DNA of 64,000 nt from Burkholderia sp. Bp9142. GTDB taxonomy: Bacteria; Pseudomonadota; Gammaproteobacteria; Burkholderiales; Burkholderiaceae. The notes beneath the pieces were generated by a model. The model was not told the DNA's origin. It saw only the letters and a program-made list of their open reading frames with translations, and made no database searches. Position numbers and translations under genes: made by a program. Within the stretch, counting starts at the first letter, position 1, and each line of letters starts with the position of its first letter. The stretch spans positions 62,001-126,000 of the forward strand of contig NZ_QTPP01000012.1 in the NCBI RefSeq assembly GCF_003853415.1, read 5' to 3'. Of this stretch, positions 28,396-35,725 are shown in pieces.

Positions 28396-29622
28396 ATGCG
28401 GCTCGCGCTCGTTCTGATGGGCGGCGGCGCACGCGCCGCCTACCAGGTCGGCGTGCTGAAGGCGCTGGCCGAGATCTCGCGCGAGGCCGATCCGTACCGG
28501 CACACGGTGCCGTTCACGGTCGTATGTGGATCGTCGGCCGGCGCGATCAATGCGACGTCGATCGCGAGCCACGCGGACGACTTTTCGCACGGCGTGCGGC
28601 GTCTGCTCGAATTCTGGGAGCCGCTGCGCGCGGACTACGTGTATCGCACCGACTGGCTCGGCATCGCGGCCGCGGGCGCACGCTGGCTCGCGACGATGAG
28701 CTTCGGCTGGGCGGCGCGCCGTTCGCCGCGCGGACTGCTCGACAACGCGCCGCTCGCGCACCTGCTGCAGCGCGAGCTGAGTTTTCACCGGATCGAGCAG
28801 ATGCTCGAGGCCCGCCTGCTGCACGCGCTCTCGATCACGGCGCTCAGCTATTCGAGCGGCCGGCACCTGACCTTCTACCAGGCCGCCGAACCGATCCAGG
28901 CATGGCGGCGCGCGCAGCGCACCGCGCGGCTCGTCGACCTGTCGGCGTCGCACCTGCTCGCGTCGTCGGCCATTCCGTTCGTGTTTCCTGCCGTGCCGCT
29001 CGTGCTCGACGGGCAGATCGAGTACTTCGGCGACGGGTCGATCCGGCAGGTCGCGCCGCTGTCGCCGGCGATCCACTTCGGCGCGGACCGGATCGTCGTG
29101 ATCGGCGCGGCCGATCCGCGCCCCGAGATTCCCGCCGCGAACGGATCGGGACGGGCACGCGGTTATCCGACGCTCGCCCAGATCGGCCAGCAGGTGCTCG
29201 CGAGCGTGTTTCTCGACTCGATCGGTTCCGACATCGAGCGCATCGAGCACATCAACCGGATGATCGAGCACCTGCCGCACCAGGTCGAAGTGGACAGCGG
29301 CTGGCGGCACGTCGACGTGCTCGCGATCGCGCCGTCCGAGCGCATCGAGCTGATCGCCGCGAAACACCTGAAGCAGATGCCGGCGACGATGCGCGGGCTG
29401 CTCGGCGCCATCGGCGGCAGCCAGCCGGCCGGCGCGTCGTTCGCGAGCTACCTGCTGTTCGAGGAAGCGTTCACGCGCGAGCTGATCGAGCTCGGCTACC
29501 GCGACGGGCGCGCGCAGCGCGACACGCTGGCGGAATGGATCGCACGGGCCGACGGCGGCAGCGCGCCGGCGGCCGGCACGCCGCCGGAAGGCGGTATCGC
29601 GACGGGCGAAATACGGGTCTGA
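28396..29622 (+). CDS. Patatin-like phospholipase
   Basis: A 408-residue patatin-family lipid acyl hydrolase. It has the glycine-rich oxyanion motif GGGARAAYQVGV (residues 9-20), nucleophile elbow GSSAG with Ser47, and the dyad aspartate in FGDGS (about Asp213). There is no signal peptide, so action on inner-membrane phospholipid or on PHA granule lipid is possible. It starts 24 bp after phaM and is probably co-transcribed. A C-terminal ~100-residue DUF3336-like helical part (HLKQMPATMRGLLGAIG) is present. Confidence 0.88.
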   Translation: MRLALVLMGGGARAAYQVGVLKALAEISREADPYRHTVPFTVVCGSSAGAINATSIASHADDFSHGVRRLLEFWEPLRADYVYRTDWLGIAAAGARWLATMSFGWAARRSPRGLLDNAPLAHLLQRELSFHRIEQMLEARLLHALSITALSYSSGRHLTFYQAAEPIQAWRRAQRTARLVDLSASHLLASSAIPFVFPAVPLVLDGQIEYFGDGSIRQVAPLSPAIHFGADRIVVIGAADPRPEIPAANGSGRARGYPTLAQIGQQVLASVFLDSIGSDIERIEHINRMIEHLPHQVEVDSGWRHVDVLAIAPSERIELIAAKHLKQMPATMRGLLGAIGGSQPAGASFASYLLFEEAFTRELIELGYRDGRAQRDTLAEWIARADGGSAPAAGTPPEGGIATGEIRV

Positions 29623-30141
29623 CGCGCGTGCGGCTCGCCCGAAACGGGCTCGAGACAGGCCTGGAATGGATCCGGCTTACAATCCAGCTTACATATCGGT
29701 TGCGTTTTCGCCACGCCGGCCCGCGACCGATCGCCGCACCCGCCGTTGGCGGCGCGCGACCCGGTCCGCGTCTCGGAACCGTCATGGGCGCGTGCTATCA
29801 TGGCCGCCGCCGTATACACCATATCGAGCAGCCCGCCGGTCCGGCGGCCGCACGGGGTCCATCCGGGAACCGCGTGGCGCCGGGGTGGGCTCGCCACCGA
29901 GCCGGCCTGCGCCGGCCCCCACATCAGGCACGCGCGGCCGGTTCCGTTCGAGCGGAGCGGGGCTGCGGCGTGCCTCGAGGCGGCGGCGCGGCCGCCCGGC
30001 TGCCGGACGCGGAAACTGCGTCCGGGGGCTGGATTCACGCGTAAAATTAGAGTCTTGGCTGCAAAAAGCGCGCTCGCGCGCCTACGCGGCAACAGTCACG
30101 TTTAGAGAAGTCGCATTGCGCAGAACAGGGGTGGGACCATC
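29623..30141. other. 519-bp gap with promoter and long GC-rich leader
   Basis: No credible gene. A TATCAT -10 at 29796-29801 is followed by GGCCGC. Downstream are several potential stems: GGCTCG/CGAGCC and GCCGGC/GCCGGC around 29890-29935, GCACGC/GCGTGC closing ~29930-29980, and CCGGACGC/GCGTCCGG at 30003-30025. A second -10-like TAAAAT lies at ~30041-30046. The first promoter would give a ~330-base leader for the ferritin-like gene, or a separate RNA. Confidence 0.45.
29796..29801 (+). promoter_or_regulatory. -10 element with GGCCGC discriminator
   Basis: TATCATGGCCGC; the same 12-base pattern (TANNATGGCCGC) recurs at 38078 and 44380 in front of other operons. Target is the ferritin-like gene at 30142 or an RNA in the leader. 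Confidence 0.4.
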
Positions 30142-31020
30142 ATGAACACCATGCTTTATCCGGAACTTTACAGGTCGCTCGAAGCTGTCCGCTGGGACAT
30201 GGAGAAGGACATTCCGTGGGACAAGTTCGACGCTTCGCTGCTCACCGACGAGCAGGCGAAGACGATCAAGATGAACGCGATCACCGAATGGTCGGCGCTG
30301 CCCGCGACGGAGATGTTCCTGCGCGACAACCAGCACGACAGCGACTTTTCCGCGTTCATGAGCGTGTGGTTCTTCGAGGAGCAGAAGCATTCGCTCGTGC
30401 TGATGGAATACCTGCGCCGCTTCCGGCCGGAAATGGTGCCGACCGAGGAAGAACTGCACGCGGTGCGCTTCGAGTTCGATCCGGCGCCGCCGCTCGAGAC
30501 GCTGATGCTGCACTTCTGCGGCGAGATCCGCCTGAACCACTGGTATCGCTGCGCGGCAGACTGGCACACCGAGCCGGTCATCAAGCACATCTACGAAACG
30601 ATCTCGCGCGATGAAGCGCGCCATGGCGGCGCGTACCTGCGCTACATGAAGAAGGCGCTGAACAACTGCGGCGACGTCGCGCGCGCGGCGTTCGCGAAGA
30701 TCGGCGTGCTGATGGCGTCGGCGCGCCGCACCGAGAAGCCGCTGCACCCGACCAACCTGCACGTGAACCAAGCGCTGTTTCCGCGCGACACCGTGCAGTC
30801 GCGCCTGCCCGATCCGGAATGGCTCGAGCGCTGGCTCGACGAGCAGATCCGCTTCGACGGCGAGTGGGAAAAGAAGGTCGTCGAACGGATCCTGCACAAC
30901 CTGTCGATCCTGTTCGAGCGCACGTTCGCGACCGCGCAGGAGCTGAACCGCTACCGCAAGGAAGTCACCGGCCGCCTGCAGTCCGAAAGCGGCCCGTCGT
31001 CGGCCGCGCAACCGGCCTGA
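30142..31020 (+). CDS. Ferritin-like di-iron protein
   Basis: A 292-residue helical protein with two iron-ligand pairs of the ferritin-like/acyl-ACP-desaturase fold: EEQKH (Glu80, His83) and DEARH (Glu158, His161), with Glu49 and Glu128 in the partner helices. This is a full di-iron site. Unlike ferritin it has long C-terminal helices (~120 residues). A redox enzyme role, such as oxygenase or desaturase, is more likely than iron storage, but the substrate is unknown. The ribosome site (AGGGGTGGGACC) is imperfect and a long leader precedes it. Confidence 0.82.
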   Translation: MNTMLYPELYRSLEAVRWDMEKDIPWDKFDASLLTDEQAKTIKMNAITEWSALPATEMFLRDNQHDSDFSAFMSVWFFEEQKHSLVLMEYLRRFRPEMVPTEEELHAVRFEFDPAPPLETLMLHFCGEIRLNHWYRCAADWHTEPVIKHIYETISRDEARHGGAYLRYMKKALNNCGDVARAAFAKIGVLMASARRTEKPLHPTNLHVNQALFPRDTVQSRLPDPEWLERWLDEQIRFDGEWEKKVVERILHNLSILFERTFATAQELNRYRKEVTGRLQSESGPSSAAQPA

Positions 31021-31087
31021 GGCCGCGCGGCCGCGCAACCGGCGTGACGCTCCGCCGGTTGCGATCGTCGCGGTGAATTCCTGCATG

Positions 31088-31117
31088 AAGCCCGCCCGGC
31101 CATCCGGCGGGCTTTTT
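31088..31117 (+). terminator. Intrinsic terminator after the ferritin-like gene
   Basis: AAGCCCGCC and GGCGGGCTT form a 9-bp stem with a small loop, followed by TTTTTA. It lies 68 bases after the stop at 31020. Confidence 0.88.
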
Positions 31118-31182
31118 ATCTGGCGCCGCCGTGTTCCGTCGCGACGTGCACCGCGCGCCGCATACGCCATCCGATACCCATC

Positions 31183-31668
31183 ATGTCCGCTACCTTCGAA
31201 CGCAAGCTGATCACCCGCGACGCCCTGGTTGCCCTGCGCGCTTCGCTGCCCTCGCCCGTCGTGTTCACGAACGGCGTGTTCGACATCCTGCACCGTGGCC
31301 ACGTCACCTATCTCGCCGATGCGAAGGCGCTCGGCGCATGCCTGATCGTCGGCGTGAACAGCGATGCGTCGGTGCGCATGCTCGGCAAGGGCGACGACCG
31401 TCCGATCAACCGCGAGGACGACCGGATGGCGCTGCTCGCGGCGCTGGAGAGCGTCGACTGGGTCGTGAAGTTCGAGGAAAAGACGCCGGTGTCGCTGATC
31501 GAGGCCGCCCGTCCGGACATTCTCGTGAAAGGCGGCGACTACGACATGGACGTGCTGCCGGAATCGGCCCTCGTGCGCGGCTGGGGCGGTCGCGCGCTCG
31601 CGATTCCGTTCGAGCACGACCGCTCGACCACCGCGCTGCTGAAGAAGGTGCGCGCGCAGCAGTCCTGA
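31183..31668 (+). CDS. rfaE2: D-glycero-beta-D-manno-heptose 1-phosphate adenylyltransferase
   Basis: A 161-residue nucleotidyltransferase making ADP-heptose for the lipopolysaccharide core. It has TNGVFDILHRGHV (the HxGH nucleotide-binding motif at the N terminus), GVNSDASV and a C-terminal EHDRSTTALLKK loop. It corresponds to the adenylyltransferase half of E. coli HldE; the kinase half is a separate gene elsewhere, as is usual in Burkholderia. It starts just after the ferritin-gene terminator, so it likely has its own promoter. Confidence 0.94.
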   Translation: MSATFERKLITRDALVALRASLPSPVVFTNGVFDILHRGHVTYLADAKALGACLIVGVNSDASVRMLGKGDDRPINREDDRMALLAALESVDWVVKFEEKTPVSLIEAARPDILVKGGDYDMDVLPESALVRGWGGRALAIPFEHDRSTTALLKKVRAQQS

Positions 31669-31684
31669 GGCGGGTGCCGCGCCG

Positions 31685-31936
31685 TCAGGGCGCGGATGCC
31701 GCGGACGCCGCGAGCGGCTCGGTCGTGACGGCCGGCGCGGCGATCGGACCGCCGATCACGGGCTGATCGGCCGCTTGCGCGAGCGGCATCGCATGCAGCG
31801 CATCGGGCCGCACCTGCCGGGACAGCACGCCCGGTTCGCGCGGGCCGGCCGCCGGCAGCGGCCCGAACACGCCGCGCACTGCCACGAACGCGAGCAGGTT
31901 CGCGAGAAAGAGAACAGCGATCAGCCAGCGCAGCAT
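31685..31936 (-). CDS. Short membrane-anchored protein, probable SPOR-family remnant
   Basis: An 83-residue protein. Residues ~3-22 form one membrane helix (LRWLIAVLFLANLLAFVAV), followed by REPGVLSRQVRPDALHAMP. That two-part pattern is the usual start of a SPOR-domain protein found in this position downstream of coaX in relatives, but here the open frame ends after an Ala/Pro-rich tail and no SPOR domain follows. The ATG at 31934-31936 has GAGGAG eight bases upstream; the GTG nine bases earlier overlaps that site. It may be a genuine short protein or a truncated relic. Confidence 0.55.
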   Translation of the reverse strand: MLRWLIAVLFLANLLAFVAVRGVFGPLPAAGPREPGVLSRQVRPDALHAMPLAQAADQPVIGGPIAAPAVTTEPLAASAASAP

Positions 31937-32134
31937 CGTCGACACTCCTCGTCGTGCTTCAGTCGTTCAACCGTTCAGTCGGGCCGGCCGCATGGCAGGT
32001 GTTGTCGTTGCAGCCGGCGATCGTTCGCGACGGCCGGGCCGCGTGAACGGCCGGCTGCCTGCACGGGCGCAAACACCGGCGCCCGATTTTCCATCCTCGA
32101 CGTGACGAGGCCCGCGGCCGGGCATCCGTCGACG

Positions 32135-32161
32135 CGGCCGGCGCGATGCCGGCCGGTTTTT
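32135..32161 (+). terminator. Terminator-like hairpin in the plus direction
   Basis: CGGCCGGC/GCCGGCCG (8 bp) with GCGAT loop, followed on the plus strand by GTTTTT. It lies immediately after the coaX stop but the T-run suits plus-strand RNA, so it would stop read-through from rfaE2 before it runs antisense into coaX. Confidence 0.55.
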
Positions 32162-32163
32162 CG

Positions 32164-32952
32164 TCAATCCTGCGCCGCCGCTTCCGCGGCGATCAGCGCA
32201 AGTCCGGACAGGATCAGCGCGTCGTGCCTCGTATGCGGCAGCGTCAGCGCGCGCGCGACGTCGTCCGCCGCACCGCCTGCCAGCACGAGCCGCACGGGCG
32301 CCTGCCACGCATCGGCGAGATCGCGCCATGCGCGTTCGATCAGCCCTGCCTGCGCGTACAGGCAGCCCGCCGACAGCGAGCGCGGCGTATCGACCTGGAA
32401 CGGCTCGGCCTGCGCGCCCGCGAGCAGCCCGCTCGCGATGTCGGTGGTCAGCGTCGGCAGCTGCGCGGTGTGCGTGCCGAGTGCGCGCATCATCAGCGCC
32501 CAGCCCGGCGCGATCAGCCCGCCGGTGAATCGACCGTCCGCGCGCAGCGCTTCGAGCGTCGTCGCCGTGCCGAACGTCGCGATCAGCAGATGCTCGCCCG
32601 GAAACGCCGCACGTGCGCCGATCAAGCCGGCCCAGCGATCGCTGCCAAGCTGTTCGGGCGTCGTGTAGCCGTTCGTCACGCCGCATTGCGCGGGCCGCGA
32701 GCGGATCGTCGTGCGCGGCAGGCCGGGCCAGCGGGCGTCGAGCAGCGCGTCGAGCCGTGCGGCCACGTCGGCGCCCGCGACGTTCGAGATCCATGCGCCA
32801 TGTGGACGCGGCAGGGCCGACCAGTCGGGATCGGCGCCGCCGTCGCGCGCATGGCCGAACGCGCCGGTCTCGACGAGCGTGCGCTGCGCGTCGGCGAGCG
32901 CCCACTTGATCCGGCTGTTGCCGGCGTCGATCAGCAGATGCGGTTCGCTCAT
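32164..32952 (-). CDS. coaX: Type III pantothenate kinase
   Basis: First step of coenzyme A synthesis, phosphorylating pantothenate. The 262-residue protein has the ASKHA nucleotide motif [14 protein letters not shown] at the N terminus, the pantothenate-site [11 protein letters not shown] and [10 protein letters not shown]. Type III enzymes typically need a monovalent cation and are not feedback inhibited by CoA. Its ATG overlaps the birA stop as ATGA, so translation is coupled to birA. Confidence 0.95.
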   Translation of the reverse strand: MSEPHLLIDAGNSRIKWALADAQRTLVETGAFGHARDGGADPDWSALPRPHGAWISNVAGADVAARLDALLDARWPGLPRTTIRSRPAQCGVTNGYTTPEQLGSDRWAGLIGARAAFPGEHLLIATFGTATTLEALRADGRFTGGLIAPGWALMMRALGTHTAQLPTLTTDIASGLLAGAQAEPFQVDTPRSLSAGCLYAQAGLIERAWRDLADAWQAPVRLVLAGGAADDVARALTLPHTRHDALILSGLALIAAEAAAQD

Positions 32953-33869
32953 TGCGCTTCGCGCAGCGACACGTCGCCGGCCGCGATCGCCTGTACGCCA
33001 TCGGGTGTATCGAGCAGCAGCTGGCCGGTCGCGTCGATGCCCGTCGCGATGCCGCGCACGCGTTCGACGCCCTGTTCGAGCAGCACGACTTCGCGTCCCG
33101 CGTACGCGTGCAGCGCATGCCAGCGCGGCAGGAACGGCGCGAGCCCGTCAGTGCCGAACTGCGTGAGTGCGGGCGTGAGCGCGTTCAGCGCCGCGGCGAG
33201 CGTATCGGTGAGGTTGGCCGATGCGCACGCGGCCGACAGCGCGGCCGGCGGCAGCCCGCTCGCGAGCGACGCTTCGCGCGCGCGCAGCGCGTCGACCTGC
33301 GCGGCGACCGCTTCCGCGCCGCGCACGTTGATGCCGAAGCCGATCACGACGGCGGTCGCGTCGGCGGTGGTCCAGACGGTTTCGATCAGGATCCCGGCGA
33401 GCTTGCCGACGATGCGCGACGTGCCGTCGTCGGTGGCCGTCAGCAGCAGGTCGTTCGGCCATTTGAGCGCGACGCGCGTGCGGGCGTCGAGCGGCAGCGC
33501 GGCGAGCCCTTCCGCGAGCGCGACGCCGATCGCGATGCTGAGGCCGCCGAGCGCGTCGACCGGGCGCGGCACGATGCAGCCGACCGAGCACAGCAGCGCG
33601 TTGCCGGGCTGCGCGAACCACGGACGGCCCTGCCGTCCGCGACCGGCCGTCTGCTCGAACGCGACGCGCACGAGCGGCGCGGGCAGCGCGTTCGCGGTGC
33701 GCGGCAGCGCCTTCAGGCGCGTCGCGACGTCGGCGTTGGTCGAGCCGGTGGCGGCGACGATGTCGAGCGGCCACGCGCGCGGCGCGGCGTCCAGGTGCGC
33801 CTCGAGCCGGTTGCGCGCGATGTGCGCGTCGCCGGAGTCGGGCGTGTCGGAGGAGGTGGGGGCGTTCAT
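32949..33869 (-). CDS. birA: Biotin--[acetyl-CoA-carboxylase] ligase
   Basis: Attaches biotin to the carboxyl-carrier protein of acetyl-CoA carboxylase. The 306-residue protein has [17 protein letters not shown] (biotin/ATP loop), the catalytic KWPNDLLL lysine, and a C-terminal SH3-like domain ending in [13 protein letters not shown]. The N terminus holds no helix-turn-helix, so this is a monofunctional ligase that cannot repress bio genes. The ATG at 33867-33869 lacks a Shine-Dalgarno; a TACAAT hexamer ends seven bases before it, suggesting a leaderless mRNA. Confidence 0.94.
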   Translation of the reverse strand: MNAPTSSDTPDSGDAHIARNRLEAHLDAAPRAWPLDIVAATGSTNADVATRLKALPRTANALPAPLVRVAFEQTAGRGRQGRPWFAQPGNALLCSVGCIVPRPVDALGGLSIAIGVALAEGLAALPLDARTRVALKWPNDLLLTATDDGTSRIVGKLAGILIETVWTTADATAVVIGFGINVRGAEAVAAQVDALRAREASLASGLPPAALSAACASANLTDTLAAALNALTPALTQFGTDGLAPFLPRWHALHAYAGREVVLLEQGVERVRGIATGIDATGQLLLDTPDGVQAIAAGDVSLREAQ

Positions 33870-33876
33870 GGCGCCT

Positions 33877-33882
33877 ATTGTA
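33877..33882 (-). promoter_or_regulatory. -10 element immediately upstream of birA
   Basis: TACAAT on the minus strand, with AGGCGCC (seven bases) between it and the birA ATG. RNA synthesis would start at or next to the A of the start codon. No good -35 is visible. Confidence 0.5.
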
Positions 33883-34294
33883 GCGACAGGGTGACGGGAT
33901 CGTACCGGGAACGGAGCCGGGCAGCGGCGTCGCGGCGTGTCGCCAAACCGCGAGCCGGCGTCCTGCCAGACCACGGCCTCGTTGCTGTTTCGTCTGCTTG
34001 ATTCGGCATCGTCGAGCGCCGGCGCGCCGGTGTCTTGATATTCCCGATCGGCGAGACTAGGTTCGATATATCCGCACCGGCGCCGTGTTTCGACGGGTTT
34101 GCCCGCAGCGACGCAGGTGAGCCGGAGGGCGTCAGGCCGTTCTCGTTGCTGTTGCATCGAGGGAAAAGACGATGACGCGCGCATGTCGGCGATTGTCGGA
34201 GTCGGTCGCGTCGGCGCGCTCGGCGGTTCGTTCCGGAACTTCGCATACGCAACCGGTATTGACGCGGCGGCAGACCGCTTTCAAGGAGGTCGCC
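33883..34294. other. Gene-free stretch between birA and the His-rich membrane-protein gene
   Basis: Apart from the promoters listed separately I see no gene. GTTGCTGTT occurs at about 33983 and again at about 34145. An in-frame ATG at 34172 with GAGGG upstream would lengthen the downstream protein by 41 residues of low-quality, Arg/Ser-rich sequence; I prefer the 34295 start. Confidence 0.45.
34035..34063 (+). promoter_or_regulatory. Candidate promoter for the His-rich membrane-protein gene
   Basis: TTGATA at 34035-34040, 17 bases, then TAGGTT at 34058-34063. The -35 matches five of six consensus positions and spacing is ideal, but the -10 is weak. The leader would be ~225 bases. Confidence 0.35.
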
Positions 34295-34804
34295 ATGCAA
34301 CTTCACATGCATTCGCATCATTACGTGCACCGCATGCCGGATTGGCGCGCAGCCGTGATCGGCGGGGGCGTCGCGGGTGCCGCGATCCTCGTCGCCGAGA
34401 TCGTCGAGGCGGTTATCGTCGGACAAGGCGCATGGGCGCCGCTGCGCATGATCGCGGCAATCTACTTCGGCGAGGACGCGCTTGCGCCGTCGGCCACGTT
34501 CGAAGTGGGGATCCTGCTCGCGGCGCTGGGCGTGCACGCCGCGTTGACGATCGTGTTCGGGCTGATCCTGGCGGTGATCGCCGCGCCGTTCAGCCTGGAT
34601 TCGAGCATCGGGATGGCGACGCTGGCGGGCGCCTCGTTCGGCCTGCTGCTGTACGTCGTCAACTTCTACGCAATGACGCAATTTTTCCCGTGGTTCGCCG
34701 ACGCACGAGGCTGGGTGAGTGCGCTCGATCACGTCGCGTTCGGGCTGATTGCATCCCACGTCTACCGGAGCGTGGAGCGACGCGCGCAGGATCTCGCCGC
34801 CTGA
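34295..34804 (+). CDS. Integral membrane protein with His-rich N terminus
   Basis: A 169-residue protein. The first 13 residues are MQLHMHSHHYVHR, with five histidines. At least four hydrophobic segments follow: about 18-42 (AAVIGGGVAGAAILVAEIV), 70-92, 92-115 and 125-150 (ATLAGASFGLLLYVVNFYAM). I cannot assign a family with confidence. The start is firmly set by AAGGAGGT five bases upstream. The His cluster could bind metal. It stands alone between birA (divergent) and the Sel1 gene (convergent). Confidence 0.7.
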   Translation: MQLHMHSHHYVHRMPDWRAAVIGGGVAGAAILVAEIVEAVIVGQGAWAPLRMIAAIYFGEDALAPSATFEVGILLAALGVHAALTIVFGLILAVIAAPFSLDSSIGMATLAGASFGLLLYVVNFYAMTQFFPWFADARGWVSALDHVAFGLIASHVYRSVERRAQDLAA

Positions 34805-34861
34805 GGGGCGCGGGCGGCGGCGACTGGCCGGACGACGCGTCGTCCGGCCAGTCGACCGTCG

Positions 34862-35725
34862 TCACGGCGCCACGACCGGATGCTTCAGTGCATGCGCGGT
34901 CTCGATCCACTGTGCGTGGAATTCGTCCGCGTCGGGCCGCAGCCCCAGCTCGCCGTTGCGATACGCCATCGCGAGCGTCTGCACGGCTTCCGGCAGCTCA
35001 TGCCCGGCGGCGCGCCGGTACAGCGCCAGCGCGCGCGCCTCGTCGCGCGGCACGCCGCTGCCGTCGCGGTACGCGTTCGCGAGCATGAAATCCGCGGCCG
35101 GGATGTCTGCGCGCGACGCGATCTCGAACCAGTGCGCGGCCTGCACGGGATCGGCGGCCGTGCCGTAGCCGCTGCGATAGATCAGCCCGAGGTAATACGC
35201 GGCCGCCGGATCGCCTTGGCCTGCCGCTGCGCCGAGCAGCGCGCGGGCGCGTACATAGTCCTTCGGGATGTCGCCGCTGCCGAGCAGCAGCGCCTTGCCG
35301 AGCGCGAGCCGCGCGCGCCGCGCGGCCGGCGCATCCGCTTGGCCGGCCGCCTGCGCGGCGGTTTCCAGCCAGCCGCGGCCCTCGTCGCGCAGCCCGGGCT
35401 CGTGCGCCTCGACGAGCGCGATGCCGAGCGCCGCCTGCGCGTCGCCCGAACCGCGGCGTGCGAGGGTGCGCAACTGCGCGAGCGCGTGCGGCTCGACAGC
35501 CTGCGCGACCATCGCCTGCCACTCGTCGAGCTGCGCGGCGCTCGGCGCGGGGCCGGCGGCGCGCCAGCCGGTCGCCGCGACGAGGGCCGCGACGGTCACG
35601 GCCGCCGCCGCGAGCAAGGCGGCCGGCGGGAGCTTCGTGCGCAGTAGGCGCCGCGCGGCGGCGGTGAGGCCGGCCTCGGCCGGCCGCATCGTCCTGATCG
35701 GTTGCATTGCGGGTCTCATGGTCAT
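34862..35725 (-). CDS. Membrane-anchored Sel1-repeat (TPR-like) protein
   Basis: A 287-residue protein. A basic N terminus and one membrane helix at ~33-50 (LPPAALLAAAAVTVAALVA) are followed by at least three Sel1-type repeats (ARLALGKALLLGSGDIPKDY; AAYYLGLIYRSGYGTAADP; ADFMLANAYRDGSGVPRDE; QTLAMAYRNGELGL). Sel1 repeats are protein-interaction scaffolds. The start at 35723-35725 overlaps the stop of the nucleotidase gene as ATGA, so it is translationally coupled and the two products probably share an envelope task. A later in-frame ATG at 35707 is possible. Confidence 0.82.
   Translation of the reverse strand: MTMRPAMQPIRTMRPAEAGLTAAARRLLRTKLPPAALLAAAAVTVAALVAATGWRAAGPAPSAAQLDEWQAMVAQAVEPHALAQLRTLARRGSGDAQAALGIALVEAHEPGLRDEGRGWLETAAQAAGQADAPAARRARLALGKALLLGSGDIPKDYVRARALLGAAAGQGDPAAAYYLGLIYRSGYGTAADPVQAAHWFEIASRADIPAADFMLANAYRDGSGVPRDEARALALYRRAAGHELPEAVQTLAMAYRNGELGLRPDADEFHAQWIETAHALKHPVVAP

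Noticed and set aside
29666..30145. 159-codon plus-strand frame before the ferritin-like gene
   Set aside because: Pro/Arg/Gly-rich translation with no start signal; it overlaps the next start and looks like chance in GC-rich sequence.
34172..34294. ATG at 34172 as start of the His-rich membrane protein
   Set aside because: It has a fair ribosome site but the added 41 residues are Arg/Ser-rich without pattern, while AAGGAGGT lies directly before the ATG at 34295.
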